In this document: positions 28,035 through 36,237 of the stretch, piece by piece
Position numbering within the stretch: position 1 is the first letter of the stretch
How the letters are laid out: each line of letters begins with the position of its first letter
Assembly: GCF_002848345.1 (NCBI RefSeq)
Contig: NZ_CP025429.1
Location: 2,232,001 to 2,296,000, forward strand
Source: Chromobacterium sp. ATCC 53434
GTDB taxonomy: Bacteria > Pseudomonadota > Gammaproteobacteria > Burkholderiales > Chromobacteriaceae
DNA: 64,000 nt
Direction: 5' to 3'
Position numbers and translations under genes: made by a program
The notes under the pieces: model-generated
The model's database searches: none
Seen by the model: only the letters and a program-made list of their open reading frames with translations
Told to the model about the DNA's origin: nothing

Positions 28035-28618
28035 CTATCAGTCTCCTTGCCCTCGAGCGCCGAGGACACGTTCCGGCGCAGGCGGTCGGCCAGCCGCCGG
28101 GCAAGGCGGGTCAGCGGCGACGGCTGCGCCCAGAAGCGGCGCGCCCGCATTTTCGCCAGCCTTGCCCAGCGCCATGGCAGCGAACCCCGCAACCGTTCGA
28201 ACACCCAGGCGCGCAAGCGGCCGAAACGCTGATACCAGCGCACGAACCACGGCACCGACATCAGCGCCGGCCGGGTCAGCGTGAACAGCCAGGCGGCCAG
28301 CGCGGTGCCGCCTACCTTGGCCAGCAGGATCACCGCCAGGCCCAGCAGCGCATGGCCCTGCTCGATCAGGAACAGCGCCGCCAGCTTGACCGGCAGCAAG
28401 GCCAGCGCCGGCACCAGGAACAGGGCCAGCGCCGTCTTCGGCTGACGACTCGCCACCCAGCTCTCCAGCGCGGCGAACGGCGGCCAGCGCCCAAGCCTGG
28501 CCAGCGCCGCGGCCAGCTCGTCCCACGCGTACTCTTCAAAAACGATGATGGCCGCCAGCAGCAGCGCCAGCGGCCAGGCCATCGCCCGTCGCGCGCGCAG
28601 CCATGGCGACGCCCGCAT
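28031..28618 (-). CDS. membrane protein of unknown function, 195 aa
   Basis: A basic protein with about three membrane helices (residues 13-29; near 63-81; and 85-108) and an Arg-rich cytosolic tail from about 120 to the end. The ATG at 28618 is preferred over one 15 bases upstream because GGGAAAGG lies just before it. Stop and the next start overlap as ATGA, so it leads the trio with the DAHPS-like and UDG-like genes. I do not recognise a family. Confidence 0.75.
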   Translation of the reverse strand: MRASPWLRARRAMAWPLALLLAAIIVFEEYAWDELAAALARLGRWPPFAALESWVASRQPKTALALFLVPALALLPVKLAALFLIEQGHALLGLAVILLAKVGGTALAAWLFTLTRPALMSVPWFVRWYQRFGRLRAWVFERLRGSLPWRWARLAKMRARRFWAQPSPLTRLARRLADRLRRNVSSALEGKETDR

Positions 28619-28642
28619 GTCAGCCTTTCCCATGGCTATCGC

Positions 28643-29224
28643 TCAGGTGCGGGTCAGGTCCAGCCACTTGGCGACGTGGCTGGGTCGGTATTGCCGCATC
28701 CAGTCGAGCAGCGCCGGCAGCTCCCGCTCGATGCGGAACAGGTCCAGATTGCCCTTGGGAACGAAACCCTCGCCGACCGCGTGTTCCACCAGCGCCCGCA
28801 ACGGCCGGTAGAAATCGCCGGCGTCGAGCACGCCTACCGGCTTGTTGTGCACCGACAGCTGCGCCCAGGTCAGGATCTCGAACAATTCGTCGAAGGTGCC
28901 GAAACCGCCCGGCAGCGCGATGAAGCCGTCGGACAGCTGCGCCATCATGGCCTTGCGCTGATGCATGGTTTCGGTGACATGCAGCTCGCTCAGTCCCATA
29001 TGGGCCACTTCCTTGGCTTTCAGGAACTCCGGAATCACGCCGATCACCCGGCCGCCGGCTGCGAGCGCCGCGTCGGCGGCCACGCCCATCAAACCCACCT
29101 TGCCGGCGCCGTAGACCAGGGTGATGCCCTGTTCGGCCAGCGTGCGGCCGAAATCCCGCGCGGCGGCCTCGTACTCGGGCCGCGTCCCCTTGTTGGAACC
29201 GCAGAACAGACAGATCGATTTCAT
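28643..29224 (-). CDS. LOG-family phosphoribohydrolase (TIGR00730 family)
   Basis: A 193-residue Rossmann-like protein with the LOG motifs YGAGKVGLMG (near residues 38-47) and PGGFGTFDELFE (near 105-116, catalytic Arg/Glu region). Members cleave cytokinin riboside monophosphates or related nucleotide 5'-monophosphates to base plus ribose 5-phosphate; several bacterial ones are general nucleosidases. The ATG at 29224 (MKSICLFCGSN) is chosen; a TTG 18 bases upstream is in frame. It follows the pheA terminator and precedes the membrane protein trio by 24 bases. Confidence 0.93.
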   Translation of the reverse strand: MKSICLFCGSNKGTRPEYEAAARDFGRTLAEQGITLVYGAGKVGLMGVAADAALAAGGRVIGVIPEFLKAKEVAHMGLSELHVTETMHQRKAMMAQLSDGFIALPGGFGTFDELFEILTWAQLSVHNKPVGVLDAGDFYRPLRALVEHAVGEGFVPKGNLDLFRIERELPALLDWMRQYRPSHVAKWLDLTRT

Positions 29225-29241
29225 TTTGTTTATCCGTTTCA

Positions 29242-29332
29242 AAAAATAAGAGCCTGCTCATGATCCTTTTATCAGCGCCCCGGGGCCGTTTCTGCAAATG
29301 GCCGCTGCCGGGAAAAGATCGCGAGCAGGCTC
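29242..29332 (-). terminator. large branched terminator after pheA
   Basis: GAGCCTGCTC (minus 29332-29323) pairs perfectly with GAGCAGGCTC (29259-29250), enclosing about 63 bases that contain further complementary segments. A T-rich tract (TTATTTTTT) follows on minus. A second perfect 8-bp hairpin (GGGGCCGG / CCGGCCCC) lies at 29336-29357 between the pheA stop and this element. Confidence 0.75.
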
Positions 29333-29373
29333 CAGGGGCCGGAAGATCCCGGCCCCGGATCATGCCGGACGGC

Positions 29374-30444
29374 TCACAACACCGCCGTCGGGTAGGAGCC
29401 CAGCACCTTGACGAAGGAGGTGCGTTCGGACAGCCCCTTCAGCGCGCGCTGCACGTTTTCGTCCTGGCGGTGGCCTTCCAGGTCGATGAAGAACACGTAG
29501 TCCCACAAGCCGGCCCGGGACGGCCGCGATTCGAACTTGCTCATCGACACGCCGTTGGCCGCCACCGGCTCCAGCAACTGATGCACCGCGCCCGGCCGGT
29601 TCGGCGCCGACACCACGATGGAGGTCTTGTCCTGGCTGGTGGCGCCGACGTCCTGCAGGCCCAGCACCAGGAAGCGGGTGGTGTTGTTCGGCTCGTCCTC
29701 GACGTTTTCCGCCAGTTTCAGCAGGCCGTAGCGCTCGGCCGCGGCCTGGCCGGCGATGGCGGCGGCCGATTCGTCCTCGGCCGCCAGCCGCGCCGCTTCG
29801 GCGTTGCTGGCCACCGATACCCGTTCGACATCGGCGGGCAGGTTCTTGTTCAACCACTCATGGCATTGCGCCAGCGCCTGGGCGTGGGCGTAGACGCGGC
29901 GGATGCCGTCCAGGCCCTCGGTCTGGCGCAGCAGATGGTGGTGAATGCGCAGCACCACCTCGCCGCAGATCTTCAGCGGCGAGGTGACCATCAGGTCCAG
30001 CGTCCGGCCGACCGCGCCCTCGGTGGAGTTCTCCACCGGCGCCACCACGTAGTCCAGCGCGCGCGACTCGACCAGGCGGAACGCTTCGTCCACCGAGGAA
30101 CAGGCGACGGTGCGGGCGGCGTGGCCGAAATGCTTGATCGTGGCCAGCTGGCTGAACGTGCCCTCCGGCCCCAGATAGGCGATGGACAGCGGCTTTTCCA
30201 GGGCCAGGCACTCGGACATCACTTCGCGGAACAAGCGGGCGATGGACTCGCTCGGCAGCGGCCCCGGGTTTAAGTCCTTCAGGCGGCGCAGCACATGGGC
30301 CTCGCGCTCCGGGCGGTAGATGACGCCGCCGCCCTTGATCTCGCCGATCTCGCGGGCGTGGCTCGCGCGTCGATTCAGCAGGTTGAGGATTTCGACGTCG
30401 ATGGCGTCGATGGCGTCTCGGTGTTGCTTCAGCAGGTGTTCCAT
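29374..30444 (-). CDS. pheA: bifunctional chorismate mutase / prephenate dehydratase
   Basis: A 356-residue protein with a chorismate mutase domain (1-88; DAIDVEILNLLNRRASHAREIGEIK), a prephenate dehydratase domain (about 90-270; AYLGPEGTFSQ, PVENSTEGAVGRTLDLM and NNTTRFLVLG, with the catalytic Thr) and a C-terminal ACT domain with ESRPSRAGLWDYVFFIDLEGH (the Phe-binding ESRP). It makes phenylpyruvate; Phe feedback through ACT is expected. Start chosen at ATG 30444; a GTG two codons upstream is in frame. It has its own large terminator. Confidence 0.96.
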   Translation of the reverse strand: MEHLLKQHRDAIDAIDVEILNLLNRRASHAREIGEIKGGGVIYRPEREAHVLRRLKDLNPGPLPSESIARLFREVMSECLALEKPLSIAYLGPEGTFSQLATIKHFGHAARTVACSSVDEAFRLVESRALDYVVAPVENSTEGAVGRTLDLMVTSPLKICGEVVLRIHHHLLRQTEGLDGIRRVYAHAQALAQCHEWLNKNLPADVERVSVASNAEAARLAAEDESAAAIAGQAAAERYGLLKLAENVEDEPNNTTRFLVLGLQDVGATSQDKTSIVVSAPNRPGAVHQLLEPVAANGVSMSKFESRPSRAGLWDYVFFIDLEGHRQDENVQRALKGLSERTSFVKVLGSYPTAVL

Positions 30445-30544
30445 CGTCACAGGCTTCGGTCTTTCATGCAGGCTGGAGTTAGCCTTAGTTTCCGCGAGAA
30501 CACCATCCGTCGCAAGCCTTGTCGCGCCGCAGCAAGGCCGGCGG

Positions 30545-31339
30545 TCAGCCGCGCGGCAGCCGCTCCAGCAGTTCGAGGATGTGATCGGCGGCTTGCAGCG
30601 GCCGCTCCAGCGGAAATAGATGGCTGCCGGGATGGTATTCGACCTGGATGCCGAACTGTCGGCGCATGAAGCGGATGTCGGCCCCGCCCAGCACGTCGGA
30701 CGCCTCGCCGGCGATGACGGCCGCCGGCACTTTCAACCCTCCCTTGTGGCGCGGGAAGTCGTGCGGCAGCGTCGCATAGATGTCGTGCTCGACCTGGGGG
30801 CGGAACTTCAGCCGTCGCCCGCCATGGCCGTCTTCCTGCGTGCCGAGTTCGGCATAGTCGGCCAGGCAGTCCGGATCGAAGCGCGCGAACATGGTCTTGC
30901 GGGCGAAATAGTCGCGCGCCATCGCCGCCGAGGCCCAGTTGTCCCGCCGCTTCAGCGAGTTGCCGCCGGGCGTCACCCGCTGGATGAAGCCGAAGCGCTT
31001 GGCCAGCCAGATGCCGAACGAGCGCGACGGCCCCATCAACGGCGAATCGAGAATGACGATGGCGCGAAACAGCTCGGGCCGCTTCAGAGCGGCGTAGAAC
31101 ATCAGGAAGCCGCCCAGCGAATGGCCGACGCCGACCACCGGGCCGGCGTAATTCCGCTCGATGTAGGCGATGCTCTCGTCCACCAGATGCGGCCAGCAAT
31201 CGGTCACCGGATAGGCCGGATCGTGGCCTATGGTGTCCAGAAAGCCGACCTGGTGATGCTCGCCCAGCCGCGACAGCAGCTTGCGATAGACCGACGCCGG
31301 AAAGCTGTTGGCGTGGGCGAAATGGATGGTTTCCCTCAT
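30545..31339 (-). CDS. alpha/beta-hydrolase, 264 aa
   Basis: An alpha/beta-hydrolase fold: nucleophile elbow GVGHSLGGFL (Ser near residue 80), oxyanion-region HAN near the N-terminus (HFAHANSFP), acid in AGEASDVLG and the catalytic His in PGSHLFPLERP. GHSLGG is common to many lipase-, esterase- and epoxide-hydrolase-like proteins; substrate unknown. The ATG at 31339 has GAGGG 5 bases upstream. It precedes pheA on the same strand, but 95 bases separate them. Confidence 0.88.
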   Translation of the reverse strand: MRETIHFAHANSFPASVYRKLLSRLGEHHQVGFLDTIGHDPAYPVTDCWPHLVDESIAYIERNYAGPVVGVGHSLGGFLMFYAALKRPELFRAIVILDSPLMGPSRSFGIWLAKRFGFIQRVTPGGNSLKRRDNWASAAMARDYFARKTMFARFDPDCLADYAELGTQEDGHGGRRLKFRPQVEHDIYATLPHDFPRHKGGLKVPAAVIAGEASDVLGGADIRFMRRQFGIQVEYHPGSHLFPLERPLQAADHILELLERLPRG

Positions 31340-31357
31340 AAATCCCTCTGAAAACCG

Positions 31358-31374
31358 GCTCAAAGTCCTTGAGC
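31358..31374. repeat. short palindrome near the hydrolase start
   Basis: GCTCAA-AGTCC-TTGAGC is an inverted repeat with 6-bp arms, about 20 bases upstream of the hydrolase ATG. It may be an operator; the adjacent region holds TATACT-like -10 sequences for both directions. Confidence 0.4.
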
Positions 31375-31578
31375 GGGCTTGATATACTCATTCTTATTTT
31401 TCACAAGCCGGGCGCTGTCGCCGTCCCGGTGGCGGGGCTATACTGGCCCCCTGGCGCGCATCGCCGTTTGCCGGATCGTGCCATTTGATGCATATTGCAT
31501 CACGATTCGGCGGCACGGAACCGATGCCGAGACCGCCGCGTCAGAACCCTATCGCCAACCCCAGAACAGAGTCTGCAA

Positions 31579-33363
31579 GTGCAAGCATACCTCAACTCCC
31601 TTTACCGCTCGGCCTGGCGCTGGCTGGCGGCGCTCGTCGCCTGCCTGAGCATCGCCCTGCCCGCCCACGCGGTCAATCAGGACGACCTGCTGCCGCCGGA
31701 GAAAGCCTTCGCCGCCCAGGTCAGCCGCGACGGCGACAAGCTGCAGCTGACGCTGGACGTCGCGCCCGGCTACTACCTGTACCGCAACCGCATCCACATC
31801 AGCACCGTGCCGGCCGATCTGGCGGGCAAGCCGGAACTGCCGGCCGGCCAGGAAAAGTCCGACCCCTATTTCGGCAAGCAGACCATCTACCACGGCAAAC
31901 AGCTGATCACCATCCCGCTAACCGCCGGCGCGCCGGCCGACTTCCGGCTGGACGTGAAGCTGCAGGGCTGTGCCGAGGCCGGCGTCTGCTATCCGCCTTA
32001 CACCCACAAGCTGCAAGTCGGCGGCGCCGGCGGCAAGCTGGGCGCGTGGACGGGAGGCGCCGACGCCGCGGGAAAAGCGTCGGCCGGTAACAGCGAGTTG
32101 GCCGGCCGCGGGTGGCTGGCCACACTGGGCACTTTTCTGCTGGCGGGACTGGGCATGGCGTTCACCGCCTGCATGTATCCGCTGCTGCCCATCGTTTCAT
32201 CGCTGATTGCCGGCCAGGGCGCCACCATCACCCGTCGCCGCGGTTTTCTGCTGTCGCTGTTGTATGTGCAGGGCCTGGCGCTGACCTATACCGCCGTCGG
32301 CGTCGTCGCCGGCCTGACCGGTTCGCTGCTGACCGTCTGGCTGCAGCAGCCGGCCGTGGTGCTGTCCGCCAGCGCGCTGATGGTGGTGTTCGCGCTGTCG
32401 ATGTTCGACTTGTTCACGATCCAGCTGCCCAACAGCCTGCAGTCGCGGCTGGCCGACACCTCCAACCGCCTGTCCGGCGGCAAGGCGGTCACCGTGTTCC
32501 TGATGGGCGCGCTGTCGGCGCTGATCGTAGGCCCGTGCGTCGCGCCGCCGCTGGCGCTGGCGCTCGGCTATATCGGCAGCACCGGCGACGCCGCCCTCGG
32601 CGGCGCGGCGCTGTACGCGATGGCGCTGGGCCTGGGTCTGCCGCTGATCGTCATCGGCACCTTCGGCGGCCATGTGCTGCCGCGCGCCGGCAACTGGATG
32701 AAGGCGGTCAAGTCAGTGTTCGGCGTGGTGATGCTGGGCCTGGCCATCTGGCTGGCCACGCCCTTCCTGCCGGCGTCGCTGGTGATGCTGCTGTGGGCGG
32801 CGCTGCTGATAGGCGCGGCGGTCTTCCTCGGCGCCTTCGACAGCCTGTCCGCCGGCTCCGGCGCGCGCGCGCGCCTCGGCAAGGCGCTGGGCCTGCTGCT
32901 GTTCCTGCTCGGTGGCGCGCAGCTGCTGGGCCTGCTGTCCGGCGCCGACAATCCGCGCTATCCGCTGAAGCTGATCGCCGCCAGCAACGCCGACGCGCAC
33001 GCCCAGCAGAACTTCCAGCCGGTCGGCTCGATCGCCGAGCTGGACGCGAAGCTGGCCGAGGCCAAGGCCGCCGGCAAGCCGCTGCTGTTGGACTTCTACG
33101 CCGACTGGTGCATCGCCTGCAAGGAAATGGAGGCGGAAGTGTTCCCGCAGCCGCAGGTGGCTGCGCAGATGCAGCGCTTCGCGCTGCTGCGCGCCGACGT
33201 CACCGCCAACAAGGCCGAGCATCAGGCGCTGCTGAAGCGCTTCGGCCTGTTCGGCCCGCCAGGCATCATCCTGTTCGACCCGCAGTCCCGCGAAGCCGGA
33301 CGCGTCGTCGGCTACACGCCGGCCGCCGCATTTGCCGGCGAACTGGGCAAGGTGGCAAACTAG
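31579..33363 (+). CDS. dsbD: thiol:disulfide interchange protein DsbD
   Basis: From a GTG at 31579 this is a 594-residue protein with a signal peptide, an N-terminal alpha domain (GCAEAGVCYPP, Cys pair), eight membrane helices with the Cys pair in FTACMYPLLP and GPCVAPPLA, and a C-terminal thioredoxin domain with DWCIACKEME (CxxC). It carries electrons from cytosolic thioredoxin to periplasmic isomerases. The start is uncertain: an ATG at 31495 opens the same frame but adds 28 residues before the signal sequence, and the GTG has only a weak SD. Confidence 0.93.
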   Translation: MQAYLNSLYRSAWRWLAALVACLSIALPAHAVNQDDLLPPEKAFAAQVSRDGDKLQLTLDVAPGYYLYRNRIHISTVPADLAGKPELPAGQEKSDPYFGKQTIYHGKQLITIPLTAGAPADFRLDVKLQGCAEAGVCYPPYTHKLQVGGAGGKLGAWTGGADAAGKASAGNSELAGRGWLATLGTFLLAGLGMAFTACMYPLLPIVSSLIAGQGATITRRRGFLLSLLYVQGLALTYTAVGVVAGLTGSLLTVWLQQPAVVLSASALMVVFALSMFDLFTIQLPNSLQSRLADTSNRLSGGKAVTVFLMGALSALIVGPCVAPPLALALGYIGSTGDAALGGAALYAMALGLGLPLIVIGTFGGHVLPRAGNWMKAVKSVFGVVMLGLAIWLATPFLPASLVMLLWAALLIGAAVFLGAFDSLSAGSGARARLGKALGLLLFLLGGAQLLGLLSGADNPRYPLKLIAASNADAHAQQNFQPVGSIAELDAKLAEAKAAGKPLLLDFYADWCIACKEMEAEVFPQPQVAAQMQRFALLRADVTANKAEHQALLKRFGLFGPPGIILFDPQSREAGRVVGYTPAAAFAGELGKVAN

Positions 33364-33426
33364 CGCCGTATCCGGCCGGCGCCATCGCGCCGGCCGCCAT
33401 TTCCGCCACCTAGAACGGATGCCTCC

Positions 33427-34521
33427 ATGCCTCCCCTGCCCAACGCTTTTTCCAATGTCAGCATACTCGGCGTCTTCCGCGTCGCCATTCTGGCGCTGCT
33501 GGTGGTCTCCTGCCTGAAAGTGCTGCAGCCCTTTCTCGGCGCGCTGACCTGGGCCGCCATCATCGCCATCTCGGCCTGGCCGCTCTATTGCCGGCTGAAG
33601 CTGCGGCTGCACGGACGTCACAAGCTGGCGGCGCTGTTGATCGTGCTGGCGCTGTCCGCTGCGCTGGCCATTCCGATCGGCCTGATGGCGCTGACGCTGG
33701 CCGACACGCTGCCGCACCTGGCCAATCTGGCGCACGATCTGACCAGCTTCCGGCTGCCTGACGCGCCGGCCTGGCTGGTCAATCTGCCGGTGGTCGGCGA
33801 CAGCCTGCAAAAGCTGTGGCAGAGCACCCAGGCCGACCTGCCCGGCTTCTTCGAGAAAATCCGTCCGGCGATCAATCAGGCGGCGTTGTGGCTGTTGTCC
33901 GGCGGCGCCAATCTGGGTCTGAGCCTGCTGGAAATCGTGCTGGCGATCGCCGTCGCCGGCCTGCTGCTGATCAACGGCGACAAGCTGTGGGAGCTGGTGG
34001 AGCGCATCGTGATCAAGCTGGGCGGCGAAACCGCCAGCGAGCTGCCGGAAGTGATCGCGCGGACGATACGCAGCGTCACCACCGGCGTCGTCGGCACGGC
34101 GCTGGCGCAGACCATCTTGTGCGTGATCGGCCTGTTGATCGCCGGCGTGCCCGGCGCGCTGGTGCTGGGCTTCGTCTGCTTCATCGTCGCCGTCGCCCAG
34201 CTGCCGACGCTGATCGTCTGGCTGCCGGCCGCCGCCTGGGTGTTCTACACCGGCCACACCGGCCTGGGCGTCTTCCTGCTGATCTGGGGCTTCCTGCTGA
34301 TCAACACCATAGACAACGTCCTGAAACCGCTGTTGATCAGCCAGGGCGCGCAGATGCCGTTGTCGGTGATCTTCCTCGGCGTGATCGGCGGCCTGATCGC
34401 CTGGGGCGTGATCGGCCTGTTCATCGGCCCGACGCTGCTGGCGGTGGGCCTGACCATGCTGCGCCACTGGCTGGAGCAGGACGACAACGAGGAGCTGGCC
34501 TGCGAGGGCGAGCAAGGCTGA
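33427..34521 (+). CDS. AI-2E family (PerM-like) transporter
   Basis: A 364-residue integral membrane protein with eight or so helices in the family layout: paired N-terminal helices (AILALLVVSCLKVLQPFLGALTWAAIIAISAWPL), a long loop, and a C-terminal set ending GVIGGLIAWGVIGLFIGPTLLAVGLTML. DNVLKPLLI is the conserved family motif. Some members export autoinducer-2, others act as Na+/H+ antiporters; substrate cannot be read here. It follows dsbD by 63 bases. Confidence 0.88.
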   Translation: MPPLPNAFSNVSILGVFRVAILALLVVSCLKVLQPFLGALTWAAIIAISAWPLYCRLKLRLHGRHKLAALLIVLALSAALAIPIGLMALTLADTLPHLANLAHDLTSFRLPDAPAWLVNLPVVGDSLQKLWQSTQADLPGFFEKIRPAINQAALWLLSGGANLGLSLLEIVLAIAVAGLLLINGDKLWELVERIVIKLGGETASELPEVIARTIRSVTTGVVGTALAQTILCVIGLLIAGVPGALVLGFVCFIVAVAQLPTLIVWLPAAAWVFYTGHTGLGVFLLIWGFLLINTIDNVLKPLLISQGAQMPLSVIFLGVIGGLIAWGVIGLFIGPTLLAVGLTMLRHWLEQDDNEELACEGEQG

Positions 34522-34547
34522 GTCCACCAGGTGCGGCCAGGCAAAAC

Positions 34548-34574
34548 GAAAGCCCCCTGACGGGGGCTTTTTTC
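34548..34574. terminator. bidirectional terminator
   Basis: AAAGCCCCC-TGA-CGGGGGCTTT forms a 9-bp stem with six further Ts on plus. It ends the AI-2E gene and lies 12 bases from the ferredoxin stop on minus. Confidence 0.9.
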
Positions 34575-34585
34575 ATCGCGCCGGC

Positions 34586-34924
34586 TCAATCGTCCGGACA
34601 CAGGACTTTCCAGTCCGCGCCCTCGTCCACCTCCAGGTGGCAGGCCAGCCGCCACGGCTCCGCCTCGCGCCACTCCTCGCTGGCCGCCAGCGCGGCGTCT
34701 ATCGCGCCGGCGCGCAACAGCACATTCCTCTCCTTGCGTCCAAGCCGCTGCGGCGGGGCCATGCCGGCTATCCTGACCCTGCAAGTACCGCAGGTGCCCT
34801 GGCCGCAGCGCCAGTGCAGCGGCACGTCGGCCAGCCGGGCGACGTCGAGCAGATTGTCGCCGGCCATCGCCTCGGTCTCGTTCAGCAAGGCGCCGTTCTC
34901 GGCGACGAAGCGGATACGGCTCAT
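34586..34924 (-). CDS. [2Fe-2S] ferredoxin, plant-type fold
   Basis: A 112-residue ferredoxin with the [2Fe-2S] ligands C40, C45, C48 (RCGQGTCGTCRV) and C95 (RLACHLEVD), spacing Cx4Cx2C...C. Its ATG overlaps the moeA stop (ATGA), so it is translationally coupled to molybdopterin biosynthesis. Partner and electron route are unknown; a role supporting a molybdoenzyme or MoeA-linked step is a guess from the overlap alone. Confidence 0.93.
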   Translation of the reverse strand: MSRIRFVAENGALLNETEAMAGDNLLDVARLADVPLHWRCGQGTCGTCRVRIAGMAPPQRLGRKERNVLLRAGAIDAALAASEEWREAEPWRLACHLEVDEGADWKVLCPDD

Positions 34925-36114
34925 TGCCCGTCCAGCGGCAGGTAGCGCAGCTCGTCGCCCGGCGCCACCGTCTGGCCCGCCTCCAGCCAGGCCAGGCCGT
35001 CGGCCCAGGCGCAGGAGGTCAGCGCGCCGGAGCTTTGCTGCGGATACAGTTGCAGCGTCCAGCCGTCGTCGCCGGCCACCCTGCGCACGCGCAGAAACTC
35101 GCTGCGCCGCGGATCGGGACGCGTCCATTCGAAACCGGCCCGGTGCCGCGCCGGCGGCGCCTCGTCCGTCCGCAGGCCCATGCGCAGCTGCATAAAGGGC
35201 CGGATCAGCGTCTGCAAGGTGACGAAGCCGGACACCGGGTTGCCCGGCAGGCCGATGAAGTCGGCCTCGCCGACGCGGCCGAAAGCCAGCGGCTTGCCCG
35301 GCTTGATCGCCACCTGCCACAAGGTCAGCTCGCCCTCGGCCTCGACCGCCGCGCGCACATGATCCTCCTCGCCGACCGACACGCCGCCGCAGGTGACGAT
35401 GACGTCGGCCACCGCGGCGGCGTCGCGCAGCAGCTGCCGCGTCGGTTCCAGCGCGTCGCCGACCTGGCCGAGGTCTATCACCTCGCAGCCCAGCCGCTGC
35501 AAGGCCGGCTGCAGCCAATAGCGGTTGGAATTGTAGATCTGCCCCGGCGCCAGCGGCCGGCCGGGCTCGACCAGCTCGTCGCCGGTGAAGAACACCGCCA
35601 CCCTCAAGGCCGGCAGCACCGGCAGCGTGGTCAGGCCGATCGAGGCGGCCAGACCCAGGTCGGCCGGCGACAGGCGGCGGCCGGCGGCGATGACGCATTG
35701 GCCGCGGGCGATGTCCTCGCCGCGCGGACGGATGTTCTGCCCCGGCCGCGGCGCGGCGGAAAAGCTCACCAGGCCGGCGTCGTCCACCGTCGCCTGCTCC
35801 TGCATCACCACCGCGTCGGCGCCAGCGGGTATCGGCGCGCCGGTGAAGATGCGCGCGACGCTGCCCGGCTGCAACGGCTGCGGGTCCGAACCCGCCGGAA
35901 TCCGCTGCGACACCGGCAGCGGCCCGCCCAGCTCCGCGCAGCGCACGGCGTAGCCGTCCATCGCGCTGTTCGGATGCGGCGGCACGTCGATGCCGGCCTC
36001 CACCGGCTCGGCCAGCACCCGGCCGGCGGCCTGCGGCAGCGCCACGGTTTGGCGCAGGGTCAGCGGCCTGGCGCGCGCTTGCAGCCAGTCGCGCGCCTCT
36101 TGATAGCTCAGCAT
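34921..36114 (-). CDS. moeA: molybdopterin molybdenumtransferase
   Basis: A 397-residue MoeA: N-terminal region (MLSYQEARDWLQARA, then PPHPNSAMDGYAV), the domain III motif TCGGVSVGEEDHVRAA (molybdate/MPT binding) and the KPGKPLAFGR and GLPGNPVSGFV motifs. It inserts molybdate into adenylylated molybdopterin. The start is the ATG at 36114; an in-frame extension of 30 residues upstream is not family-like. The ferredoxin gene is coupled downstream, with no moaA/moaB in the window. Confidence 0.95.
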   Translation of the reverse strand: MLSYQEARDWLQARARPLTLRQTVALPQAAGRVLAEPVEAGIDVPPHPNSAMDGYAVRCAELGGPLPVSQRIPAGSDPQPLQPGSVARIFTGAPIPAGADAVVMQEQATVDDAGLVSFSAAPRPGQNIRPRGEDIARGQCVIAAGRRLSPADLGLAASIGLTTLPVLPALRVAVFFTGDELVEPGRPLAPGQIYNSNRYWLQPALQRLGCEVIDLGQVGDALEPTRQLLRDAAAVADVIVTCGGVSVGEEDHVRAAVEAEGELTLWQVAIKPGKPLAFGRVGEADFIGLPGNPVSGFVTLQTLIRPFMQLRMGLRTDEAPPARHRAGFEWTRPDPRRSEFLRVRRVAGDDGWTLQLYPQQSSGALTSCAWADGLAWLEAGQTVAPGDELRYLPLDGQ

Positions 36115-36186
36115 GGCGAAACGTCCTGTTGATGGGCGGGTCCCGCCCGCCCGACAAGCCCCCATCATAGCACGGCCCAGCATGAG

Positions 36187-36219
36187 AAAAGCCCGCCGGG
36201 CCATGCCGGGCGGGCTTTT
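36187..36219 (-). terminator. terminator of the BMP transporter operon
   Basis: An 11-bp stem (AAAAGCCCGCC / GGCGGGCTTTT) with an 11-base loop; on minus the Ts follow the stem. It ends the ABC transporter operon and separates it from moeA. The same As make a weaker plus-strand terminator. Confidence 0.85.
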
Positions 36220-36237
36220 GCAGACCAGGTCGCCGCT

